A DNA stretch of 64,000 bases from Streptomyces flaveolus (lineage in GTDB: Bacteria > Actinomycetota > Actinomycetes > Streptomycetales > Streptomycetaceae). The notes under the pieces are model-generated. The model did not search any database and was not told the origin of the DNA. It worked only from the letters and a program-made list of their open reading frames with translations. Below are positions 18,538-26,076 of this stretch, in pieces. The stretch is from the NCBI RefSeq assembly GCF_000716535.1, contig NZ_JNWV01000001.1, positions 186,001 through 250,000 on the forward strand, given 5' to 3'. Position numbers and translations under genes: made by a program. Positions within the stretch are counted from its first letter, which is position 1, and each line of letters opens with the position of its first letter.

Positions 18538-19557
18538 ATGGAACTTCACGACGTCTGGTTCGTCCTGATCGCCGTCCTGTGGACCGGCTACTTCTTCCTG
18601 GAGGGCTTCGACTTCGGGGTCGGCATCCTCACCAAGCTGCTGGCCCGCAACCGGCCCGAGCGCCGGGTGCTGATCAACACCATCGGCCCGGTCTGGGACG
18701 GCAACGAGGTGTGGCTGCTCACCGCGGGCGGCGCGACCTTCGCCGCGTTCCCCGAGTGGTACGCCACCCTCTTCTCCGGCTTCTACCTGCCCCTGCTGCT
18801 CATCCTGGTCTGCCTGATCGTCCGGGGTGTCGCCTTCGAGTACCGGGCCAAGCGGCCGGAGGAGAACTGGCAGCGCAACTGGGAGACGGCGATCTTCTGG
18901 ACCTCACTGCTCCCGGCGTTCCTGTGGGGCGTGGCCTTCGGGAACATCGCGCAGGGGGTGAAACTCGACCGGAACTTCGAGTACGTCGGCAACCTCTGGG
19001 ACCTGCTCAACCCCTACGCCCTGCTCGGCGGCCTGGTGACGCTCACGCTCTTCACCTTCCACGGAGCGGTGTTCACCGCGCTCAAGACGGTCGGGGAGAT
19101 CCGGGTGCGGGCCCGGAAGCTGGCCCGGTGGGTCGGTCTGGTCGCGGCCGTCGTGGCCCTCGCCTTCCTGCTGTGGACGCAGGCCGACAGCGGTGACGGC
19201 AAGAGTCTGGTGGCTCTGGTCGTAGCCGTCGTCGCCCTGGCGGCGGCTCTCGTGGCGAACCAGGCCGGTCGGGAGGGATGGTCGTTCGCACTGTCCGGCG
19301 TCACCATCGTGGCCGCCATGGCGATGCTCTTCCTGTCGCTCTTCCCGAACGTCATGCCGTCCACCCTGAACGCGGACTGGAGCCTGACGGTCACCAACGC
19401 CTCGTCGAGCCCCTACACCCTGAAGATCATGACGTGGTGCGCGGCGATCGCCACACCGCTCGTCCTGCTCTACCAGGGCTGGACCTACTGGGTCTTCCGT
19501 AAGCGGATCGGCACGCAGCACATCGCTCCTGACGCTGCGGCCGGCACCGCGCACTGA
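18538..19557 (+). CDS. cydB: cytochrome bd oxidase subunit II
   Basis: A 339-residue membrane protein with eight to nine helices, the partner of CydA in the bd oxidase. The conserved N-terminal region YFFLEGFDFGVG and the VWDGNEVWL stretch (about residues 22-60) are diagnostic. It starts 15 bp after cydA, and the cydB end is separated from cydCD by 52 bp that hold one parS, with a second parS overlapping the cydCD start. Confidence 0.97.
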   Translation: MELHDVWFVLIAVLWTGYFFLEGFDFGVGILTKLLARNRPERRVLINTIGPVWDGNEVWLLTAGGATFAAFPEWYATLFSGFYLPLLLILVCLIVRGVAFEYRAKRPEENWQRNWETAIFWTSLLPAFLWGVAFGNIAQGVKLDRNFEYVGNLWDLLNPYALLGGLVTLTLFTFHGAVFTALKTVGEIRVRARKLARWVGLVAAVVALAFLLWTQADSGDGKSLVALVVAVVALAAALVANQAGREGWSFALSGVTIVAAMAMLFLSLFPNVMPSTLNADWSLTVTNASSSPYTLKIMTWCAAIATPLVLLYQGWTYWVFRKRIGTQHIAPDAAAGTAH

Positions 19558-19573
19558 GTCCGCCGAGGGTGCT

Positions 19574-19587
19574 GTTTCACGTGAAAC
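19574..19587. other. perfect parS site between cydB and cydCD
   Basis: GTTTCACGTGAAAC, all 14 positions correct. Its centre is 38 bp from that of the next parS, the only close pair in this window. Confidence 0.93.
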
Positions 19588-19609
19588 ACCACCCTCGGTA
19601 CCGAAGGGC

Positions 19610-22600
19610 ATGTTTCACGTGAAACCAATCGATCCCCGCCTGCTGCGGTACGCGCGCGCCACCCGTCTCTTCCTCATCGCGGTCATCGGTCTGGGGGCCG
19701 TGGGGGCCGGACTGGTCATCGCCCAGGCCATGCTCGTCGCCGAGATCGTCGTCGGCGCGTTCCTGCATGGGCAGTCGGTCGCCGAACTGCGTACTCCCCT
19801 GCTGTTGTTGGCCGCCGTGGCCGTCGGGCGATCGATGGTCGCGTGGCTCACCGAACTCGCGGCCCATCGCGCGAGCGCGGCCGTGAAGTCGGAGCTGCGC
19901 GGGCGGCTGCTCGACCGGGCGGCGGCGCTCGGCCCGGGGTGGCTGAGCGGTCAGCAGACCGGTTCGCTGGTCACCCTGGCCACGCGCGGGGTCGACGCCC
20001 TGGACGACTACTTCTCGCGCTACCTCCCGCAGTTGGGGCTCGCCGTGGTCGTGCCCGTGGCGGTGCTGGCCCGGATCGTCACCGAGGACTGGGTGTCGGC
20101 GGCGATCATCGTCTGCACCCTGCCGCTGATTCCGGTCTTCATGATGCTGATCGGCTGGGCGGCCCAGTCCCGGATGGAGCGTCAGTGGCGGTTGCTGTCC
20201 CGGCTGTCCGGCCACTTCCTGGACGTGGTCGCGGGACTGCCGACGCTGAAGGTGTTCGGCCGGGCCAAGGCGCAGGCGGACTCCATTCGGCGGATCACCG
20301 GCGAGTACCGGCAGGCCACCCTGCGGACGCTGCGGATCGCCTTCCTGTCCTCGTTCGCGCTGGAGTTGCTGGCCACGCTGTCGGTCGCGCTGGTCGCCGT
20401 GACGATCGGGATGCGGCTCGTCCACGGAGACATGGACCTCTACATCGGTCTGGTGATCCTGGTGCTGGCGCCCGAGGCATATCTGCCGCTGCGGCAGGTG
20501 GGTGCGCAGTACCACGCGGCAGCGGAGGGGCTCGCCGCGGCGGAGGAGATCTTCACCGTGCTGGAGACGCCGGTGCCGGAGTCGGGGACCGGGGCGGTGC
20601 CGACGGGTGGTGTGGCCTTCGAGGGGGTCACCGTTCGGTATCCGGGGCGGTCCTCGGATGCGGTCACCGATGTGTCGTTCACCGTCGAGCCCGGAGAGAC
20701 CGTTGCGCTGGTCGGGCCGAGCGGGGTGGGCAAGTCGACGCTGCTGAGCGTGTTGCTGGGGTTCGTACGGCCCACCGAGGGGCGGGTGCGGATCGGGGGC
20801 GCGGATCTCGCCGGGCTGGATGTGGCCGAGTGGCGGGCACGGGTCGCGTGGGTGCCGCAGAGGCCGCATCTGTACGCCGGGACGATCGCGGAGAACGTGC
20901 GGCTGGCTCGGCCCGACGCCGACGAGGGTGCCGTGCGGCGGGCGTTGCGGGACGCGGGTGCGTGGGAGTTCGTGGCGGCGCTGCCGGACGGCGTCGACAC
21001 CGTGCTCGGGGAGGACGGGGCGGGCTTGTCGGCGGGGCAGCGGCAACGGTTGGCGTTGGCTCGGGCGTTTCTCGCGGATCGGCCTGTGCTGTTGCTGGAT
21101 GAGCCGACGGCTGCGTTGGACGGGGGGACCGAGGGGGAGGTCGTGGCTGCGGTGCGGAGGCTCGCGGCTGGTCGGACCGTGGTGCTCGTCGTGCATCGGC
21201 CTGCGCTGCTGGGGGTGGCTGACCGTGTGGTACGGCTGGGAGGTACGGCTTCTGTGCCGTCCCAGGGGTGCGGTGGGCCCACCAGGAGGCTCCGCCCCCT
21301 GGACCCCGGTCCTCGGCCACCCGTCACCCGACTCGGCCGGCTGGAAGGCGAGGGGACGGGGCCCCGGCTCGATGGGCTGGATGGTGAGCCGGCGGCGGGT
21401 CGGTTCGGTGGGCCGGCGGCGGGTCGGCTGGATGGTGAGCCGGTGGGGGACCGGGTCCGTGGCGTGGAGCACGGGGCCGTGCGGCGGGGCGCGGGGAGCG
21501 TGTTGCGGCGGGTTCGGGGGGATGGTGGGCGGCGGGGGCGGTTGCTGGGGGCACTGGGACTGGGGAGTCTTGCCCTGGGGAGTGCCGTGGGGCTCATGGC
21601 CACCTCCGGCTGGCTCATCTCGCGGGCCTCTCAGCAGCCCCCGGTGCTGTACCTGATGGTGGCCGTGACCGCGACCCGGGCGTTCGGGATCGGGCGGGCC
21701 GTCTTCCGGTACGCCGAGCGGCTGGTGTCGCACGACGCCGTCCTGCGGATGCTGGCCGACACCCGGGTCGCGGTCTACCGGCGGCTGGAGCGCCTGGCTC
21801 CCGCGGGGCTGCGCGGCACCCGGCGCGGTGATCTGCTCACCCGCCTGGTCGCCGACGTGGACGCGTTCCAGGACTACTGGCTGCGCTGGCTGCTGCCCGC
21901 CGGGGTGGCCCTCACCGTGTCCGCAGCCTCCGTCGGCTTCACGGCCTGGCTGCTGCCCGAGGCCGGTGCCGTTCTCGCGGCGGGCCTGCTGGCCGCCGGT
22001 GCCGGTGTCCCCCTGCTGACCGCTACCGCGGCCCGGCGGACCGAGCGGCGGCTGGCGCCCGCCCGGGGGGTGCTCGCGACCCGTGTGACCGACCTGCTCA
22101 CCGGCACGGCCGAGCTGACCGTCTCCGGTGCGCTGCCGGCCCGTACGGACGCGGCCCGGCGGGCCGACGGCGCCCTCACCCGGATCGCCGCGCGCGCCGC
22201 CGCCGTCACCGGGCTCGGGGACGGGCTCACCGCGCTCGTCTCCGGGCTGACCGTCACGGGCACCGCGGCGTTCGGTGCGCAAGCGGTGGCGGCCGGGCGG
22301 CTGAGCGGCGTGGCGATGGCCGTGGTCGTCCTCACCCCACTGGCCGCCTTCGAGGCCGTACTGGGGCTGCCGCTCGCCGCGCGGTACCGGCAGCGGGTGC
22401 GGCGCAGCGCGGAGCGGGTGTACGAGGTCCTGGACGCACCCGAGCCCGTGCGCGAGCCCGTCGCGCCCCGGCAGGCGCCCGCGTCGCCGTTCCCCGTGGT
22501 GGTCAAGGGCGTGACCGCTCGGTACGCGGGGCAGCGGCGGGAGGCGCTCGCCGGGCTGGATCTGACGCTGGAGGAGGGGCGCCGGGTCGCGGTGGTGGGG

Positions 22601-23239
22601 GCGTCCGGCTCGGGCAAGACGACCCTCGCGCAGGTGCTGCTGCGGTTCCTCGACCCGGAGGCGGGCTCTTACACGCTCGCCGGTGTGGACGCGTGCGCGC
22701 TGGACGGTGACGACGTGCGGCGGTTCGTCGGGCTGTGCGCGCAGGACGCGCATCTCTTCGACAGCTCGGTGCGCGAGAACCTGCTGCTGGCCAGGAAGGA
22801 CGCCACCGAGGCCGACCTGCGCGCAGCACTGGACCGGGCCCGGCTGCTGGACTGGGTGGACGCGCTGCCCGACGGCCTGGACACGCTCGTCGGCGAGCAC
22901 GGCGCGCGGCTGTCCGGCGGGCAGCGGCAGCGGCTGGCGCTGGCCCGCGCGCTGCTGGCCGGTTTCCCCGTGCTGGTGCTGGACGAGCCCGCCGAGCACC
23001 TGGATCTGCCGACGGCCGACGCGCTGACCGCCGATCTGCTGGCCGCCACCGAGGGGCGTACGACACTGCTGATCACCCACCGGCTGGCGGGACTCGACGC
23101 GGTGGACGAGGTGATCGTGCTCGACGCGGGCCGGGTGGTGCAGCGGGGCCCGTACGAGCGGCTGGTCACCGAGGACGGACCGCTGTGGGAGATGGCGCGC
23201 CGGGAGGCGGAGGCGGAGTCGTTGGTGGCGGTGGGCTGA
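19610..23239 (+). CDS. cydCD: fused ABC exporter CydD-CydC
   Basis: A 1209-residue fusion of two half-transporters that exports cysteine/glutathione and is needed to assemble cytochrome bd. First half: membrane domain, then Walker A GPSGVGKST, signature LSAGQRQRLALARA and Walker B LLLDEPTAALDG. Second half: membrane domain, Walker A GASGSGKTT, signature LSGGQRQRL and Walker B LVLDEPAEHLD. Between them, about residues 535-640 is an Arg/Gly/Pro-rich linker with repeated DNA (about 21240-21530) that looks inserted. The ATG is part of the parS palindrome and has GGGCATG in front. Last gene of the Rex-regulated operon. Confidence 0.95.
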   Translation: MFHVKPIDPRLLRYARATRLFLIAVIGLGAVGAGLVIAQAMLVAEIVVGAFLHGQSVAELRTPLLLLAAVAVGRSMVAWLTELAAHRASAAVKSELRGRLLDRAAALGPGWLSGQQTGSLVTLATRGVDALDDYFSRYLPQLGLAVVVPVAVLARIVTEDWVSAAIIVCTLPLIPVFMMLIGWAAQSRMERQWRLLSRLSGHFLDVVAGLPTLKVFGRAKAQADSIRRITGEYRQATLRTLRIAFLSSFALELLATLSVALVAVTIGMRLVHGDMDLYIGLVILVLAPEAYLPLRQVGAQYHAAAEGLAAAEEIFTVLETPVPESGTGAVPTGGVAFEGVTVRYPGRSSDAVTDVSFTVEPGETVALVGPSGVGKSTLLSVLLGFVRPTEGRVRIGGADLAGLDVAEWRARVAWVPQRPHLYAGTIAENVRLARPDADEGAVRRALRDAGAWEFVAALPDGVDTVLGEDGAGLSAGQRQRLALARAFLADRPVLLLDEPTAALDGGTEGEVVAAVRRLAAGRTVVLVVHRPALLGVADRVVRLGGTASVPSQGCGGPTRRLRPLDPGPRPPVTRLGRLEGEGTGPRLDGLDGEPAAGRFGGPAAGRLDGEPVGDRVRGVEHGAVRRGAGSVLRRVRGDGGRRGRLLGALGLGSLALGSAVGLMATSGWLISRASQQPPVLYLMVAVTATRAFGIGRAVFRYAERLVSHDAVLRMLADTRVAVYRRLERLAPAGLRGTRRGDLLTRLVADVDAFQDYWLRWLLPAGVALTVSAASVGFTAWLLPEAGAVLAAGLLAAGAGVPLLTATAARRTERRLAPARGVLATRVTDLLTGTAELTVSGALPARTDAARRADGALTRIAARAAAVTGLGDGLTALVSGLTVTGTAAFGAQAVAAGRLSGVAMAVVVLTPLAAFEAVLGLPLAARYRQRVRRSAERVYEVLDAPEPVREPVAPRQAPASPFPVVVKGVTARYAGQRREALAGLDLTLEEGRRVAVVGASGSGKTTLAQVLLRFLDPEAGSYTLAGVDACALDGDDVRRFVGLCAQDAHLFDSSVRENLLLARKDATEADLRAALDRARLLDWVDALPDGLDTLVGEHGARLSGGQRQRLALARALLAGFPVLVLDEPAEHLDLPTADALTADLLAATEGRTTLLITHRLAGLDAVDEVIVLDAGRVVQRGPYERLVTEDGPLWEMARREAEAESLVAVG
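19612..19625. other. perfect parS site overlapping the cydCD start codon
   Basis: GTTTCACGTGAAAC begins at the third base of the ATG and encodes the MFHVK start of the protein. ParB bound here would cover the translation start and possibly slow transcription into cydCD. Confidence 0.93.
21240..21530 (+). repeat. repeat-rich inserted stretch in the cydCD linker
   Basis: In-frame stretch containing GGCTCCGCCCCCTGGACC (a sequence typical of interspersed Streptomyces intergenic repeats) followed by tandem-like copies of GATGGTGAGCCGG and GGCGGGTCGG. It encodes LDGEPAAGRF and AAGRLDGEPV units. Related CydCD proteins are, by memory, shorter at this point. Confidence 0.55.
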
Positions 23240-23246
23240 GCGCCGG

Positions 23247-23269
23247 CCGCCCCGCGGTCCGGGCGGGGC
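23247..23269. terminator. hairpin after cydCD
   Basis: GCCCCG and CGGGGC (also CCGCCC with GGGCGG) form a GC-rich stem 10 bp after the cydCD stop, in the convergent spacer before the HAD gene. Confidence 0.5.
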
Positions 23270-23417
23270 ATCGGGTCCGGCCGTTTCGAGCGGGGCCGTC
23301 GCCGTCGGCGTGCCGGGGTTCGAGGGCTGTGGCCCTCGGGACTCGGCGGGGGCTGCGTGGGCGCGGTCGCCTCCCGGGGATCGTCGGCGCGGGCCGTACC
23401 GGAACCCGCGCGGAGCG

Positions 23418-24293
23418 CTACCGCACCCGGTCGGCGAGCAGGTGCTCGATCACCACGGCCACGCCGTCGTCGTTGTTGGCGACCGTGCGGCCCGACGCGG
23501 CGGCGATGACGTCCGGGTGGGCGTTGCCCATGGCGTACGACTGGCCGGCCCAGGTCAGCATCTCGACGTCGTTGGGCATGTCCCCGAAGGCCACGACCTC
23601 CTCGTGCGAGATGCCGCGCTCGGCGCAGCACAGGGCGAGGGTGCTGGCCTTGGAGACGCCGGGGCCGCTGAGTTCCAGCAGGGCGCTGGGGCTGGAACGG
23701 GTGACGTTGGCGTGCTCGCCGACGGCCAGCCGGGCGAGGGTGAGGAACGCGTCGGGGTCGAGGGACGGGTGGTAGGCGAGGATCTTGAGCACGGGCTGGT
23801 CGGCGTCGGGGCCGTCGGGTGCCAGCAGCTTCTCGGCGGGCAGGAGATGGTCGGGTATCTCCATGTGCAGCTTGGGGTAGTCCGGCTCCTGGTGGAAGCC
23901 GTACGTCTGCTCGACCGCGAACACCGTGCCGGGCGCCGCCTCGCGCATGAGCTGGACGGCCTTCAGGGCGTTGTCCCGGGCCAGCTCGCGGACCTTCACG
24001 AACCGGTGGGCGCCGGGGCCGCCGTGCAGGTCGACCACGGCGGCGCCGTTGCCGCAGATCGCCAGTCCGTGGCCGTGGACGTGGTCGCTGACCACGTCCA
24101 TCCAGCGGGCCGGCCGGCCGGTGACGAAGAAGACCTCGATCCCGGCCTCCTCGGCGGCGGCCAGCGCGGCGACGGTCCGTGGGGAGACCGACTTGTCGTC
24201 GCGCAGCAGAGTGCCGTCCAGGTCGGTGGCGATCAGCCGCGGTGGCAGGGCGGCGGCGGCAGGGGTCCCGGGCTGTCTGGTCGCTGAGGTCAC
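23418..24293 (-). CDS. HAD-superfamily Cof-type phosphatase
   Basis: A 291-residue HAD hydrolase of the Cof/IIB type. Motif I is [12 protein letters not shown] with the nucleophile Asp, motif II is VTGRP, and motif IV is FGDMPNDVEM. These soluble enzymes dephosphorylate sugar phosphates, PLP or similar small molecules; the substrate is not readable. The GTG at 24293 is chosen over an upstream ATG because GGGTGAG precedes it and the upstream part is not conserved-looking. A paralogue of similar build lies at 34621-35421. Confidence 0.87.
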   Translation of the reverse strand: MTSATRQPGTPAAAALPPRLIATDLDGTLLRDDKSVSPRTVAALAAAEEAGIEVFFVTGRPARWMDVVSDHVHGHGLAICGNGAAVVDLHGGPGAHRFVKVRELARDNALKAVQLMREAAPGTVFAVEQTYGFHQEPDYPKLHMEIPDHLLPAEKLLAPDGPDADQPVLKILAYHPSLDPDAFLTLARLAVGEHANVTRSSPSALLELSGPGVSKASTLALCCAERGISHEEVVAFGDMPNDVEMLTWAGQSYAMGNAHPDVIAAASGRTVANNDDGVAVVIEHLLADRVR

Positions 24294-24395
24294 CCGGCCA
24301 TTCTCACCCAGGCATCCGCACGACCGTGCGCGAGTCCGCACAGATGAGACACAGGCGACGCTCGGAGCGGCCGGCGCGGACGGTTGGTCCGGGGG

Positions 24396-25298
24396 TCAGT
24401 CGAGCTGGGCGAGGGCTTCCATGGCGATCCGCTCGAAGACCTTCTCGTCGGTGGCGAAGTCGGAGTCCGGGATGGGCCAGTGGATCACGATCTCGGTGAA
24501 GCCCAGCTCCTGGTGGCGGCCGGCGAAGTCCACGAAGGCGTCCAGGGACGCGAGCGGCCGGGCGCGGTCCGGGGTGAAGCCGGTGAGCAGGATCTTGTCC
24601 AGCTCGGCCAGGTCCCGTCCGGCGGCCTCGCAGGCCTCGGTCAGCTTGCCGATCTGGCCGCGCAGGGCCGCGACGGACTGCTCCGGCGTGCCGGTCTCGT
24701 ACAGCTTCGGGTCGCCGGTCGTCACCCACGCCTGGCCGTACCGCGCGGCGAGCCTCAGGCCGCGCGGGCCGGTGGCCGCCACCGCGAACGGCAGCCGGGG
24801 CCGCTGCACACAGCCCGGGATGTTCCGGGCCTCGTGGGCCGAGTAGAAGCGGCCCTCGGACGACACCGCGTCCTCGGTGAGGAGCCGGTCGAGCAGGGGC
24901 ACGAACTCGGCGAACCGGTCGGCACGCTCCCGCGGGGTCCACGGCTCCTGGCCGAGGGCGGTGGCGTCGAAACCGGTGCCGCCCGCGCCGATGCCGAGGG
25001 TGACCCGGCCGCCGGAGATGTCGTCCAGCGAGATCAGTTCCTTGGCGAGGGTCACCGGGTGGCGGAAGTTCGGCGAGGTGACCAGCGTGCCGAGGCGCAG
25101 CCGGTCGGTGGCCGCCGCGGCCGCCGTCAGCGTCGGAACGGCGCCGAACCAGGGGCCGTCACGGAAGCTGCGCCAGGACAGGTGGTCGTAGGTGTACGCG
25201 GTGTGGAAGCCGAGCTGCTCGGCGCGCGTCCAGGCCGAACGGCCACCCTCGTGCCAGCGGCGGTACGGCAGGATCACGGTGCTCAGACGCAGACTCAT
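24396..25298 (-). CDS. LLM-class F420-dependent oxidoreductase
   Basis: A 300-residue luciferase-like TIM-barrel protein. The start MSLRLSTVILPY, the YDHLSWRS, RLGTLVTSPNFRHP and GGRVTLGIGAG stretches, and the late AATGPRGLRLAARYGQAW are typical of actinobacterial LLM oxidoreductases that use coenzyme F420 (or FMN). The substrate is unknown. The ATG at 25298 begins the conserved sequence. It lies 93 bp downstream of kptA on the same strand, with no clear terminator between. Confidence 0.85.
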   Translation of the reverse strand: MSLRLSTVILPYRRWHEGGRSAWTRAEQLGFHTAYTYDHLSWRSFRDGPWFGAVPTLTAAAAATDRLRLGTLVTSPNFRHPVTLAKELISLDDISGGRVTLGIGAGGTGFDATALGQEPWTPRERADRFAEFVPLLDRLLTEDAVSSEGRFYSAHEARNIPGCVQRPRLPFAVAATGPRGLRLAARYGQAWVTTGDPKLYETGTPEQSVAALRGQIGKLTEACEAAGRDLAELDKILLTGFTPDRARPLASLDAFVDFAGRHQELGFTEIVIHWPIPDSDFATDEKVFERIAMEALAQLD

Positions 25299-25391
25299 GC
25301 GTCCGAGCGTAAGCGGCACCACGGGCAGGGGACGAAACGGTCACGGTCTGCGTCCGTCCGGGCGCGGAGCGCTCAGTCGGCCGCGGGATGC

Positions 25392-25940
25392 TCAGCGCGG
25401 GCCCGGGAAGCGCAGGTAGCGCGGCGGCACGGTCGCGGTCAGCCAGACGCCGTTGGCGCTGATGTGGAACACATGGCCGTCCCGGTGCATCGCGCCGGAG
25501 TCCACGGACAGCACCACGGGTCTGCCCCGGCGGGCGCCGACGCGGGTGGCGGTCTCCCGGTCGGCGGAGAGGTGCACGGCGTGCCGGTTCATGGGCCGCA
25601 GGCCCTCCGCGCGGATCGCGTCCAGGTGACGGGCGACCGTGCCGTGGTACAGGTACGGCGGTGGGGTCGCCGGGGGCAGGCCGAGGTCGACCTCGATGCT
25701 GTGGCCCTGGCTGGCGCGGATCCTGCCGTCCTCGACGGCGAAACGCCGCTTGTCGTTCGCGGCGACCACGTGGTCCAGTTCCTCGCGGGTGAACGGGAAC
25801 CCATGGGCGGCGGCCGCGGTGATCAGGGTGTCGATCTCCACCCAGCCGCCCGGGTCCGGCGTGAGCCCGATCCTTTCGGGCTGGTGGCGCAGGTGTTTGG
25901 AGAGGTACTTCGACACCTTCACGGTGCGGCGTTCGTCCAT
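25392..25940 (-). CDS. kptA: RNA 2'-phosphotransferase (Tpt1/KptA)
   Basis: A 182-residue protein matching Tpt1/KptA, which removes a 2'-phosphate from RNA by transferring it to NAD+, giving ADP-ribose 1'',2''-cyclic phosphate. N-terminal winged helix: SKYLSKHLRHQPE and GGWVEIDTL. ADP-ribosyltransferase-like C-terminal half: YLYHGTVARHLDAI, HLSADRETA and VVLSVD. In yeast the substrate is spliced tRNA; bacteria lack that pathway, so the natural substrate here is unknown. The ATG at 25940 is preceded by 136 bp carrying DnaA boxes. Confidence 0.92.
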   Translation of the reverse strand: MDERRTVKVSKYLSKHLRHQPERIGLTPDPGGWVEIDTLITAAAAHGFPFTREELDHVVAANDKRRFAVEDGRIRASQGHSIEVDLGLPPATPPPYLYHGTVARHLDAIRAEGLRPMNRHAVHLSADRETATRVGARRGRPVVLSVDSGAMHRDGHVFHISANGVWLTATVPPRYLRFPGPR

Positions 25941-25995
25941 GGGTCCAGCGTGCGGGAGAGACGCGGATCACGCAGGTGGTTTTCCTTCCGAGGTT

Positions 25996-26049
25996 TGATC
26001 CACAACCAAGTGGGGTTATCCACAGGGGAATTGACAGAGCTGTGGACAA
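25996..26049. other. group of DnaA boxes upstream of kptA
   Basis: Two exact TTNTCCACA boxes, TTATCCACA (26016-26024) and TTGTCCACA on the minus strand (26041-26049), plus TGATCCACA (25996-26004, one mismatch). The 136 bp spacer lies between the kptA start and the end of the hydrolase-SDR gene. Confidence 0.7.
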
Positions 26050-26076
26050 CTGGCGCGCCCTGTGCGGCGTTCGGCG

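Noticed and set aside
16927..18549. 540-residue antisense frame over cydA
   Set aside because: Same codon-bias artefact; composition is Gly/His/Asp-rich and the plus strand has a clear CydA.
19577..23080. 1167-residue antisense frame over cydCD
   Set aside because: A product of GC-biased third positions opposite a real gene; Arg/Pro/Gly/His-rich with no domain.
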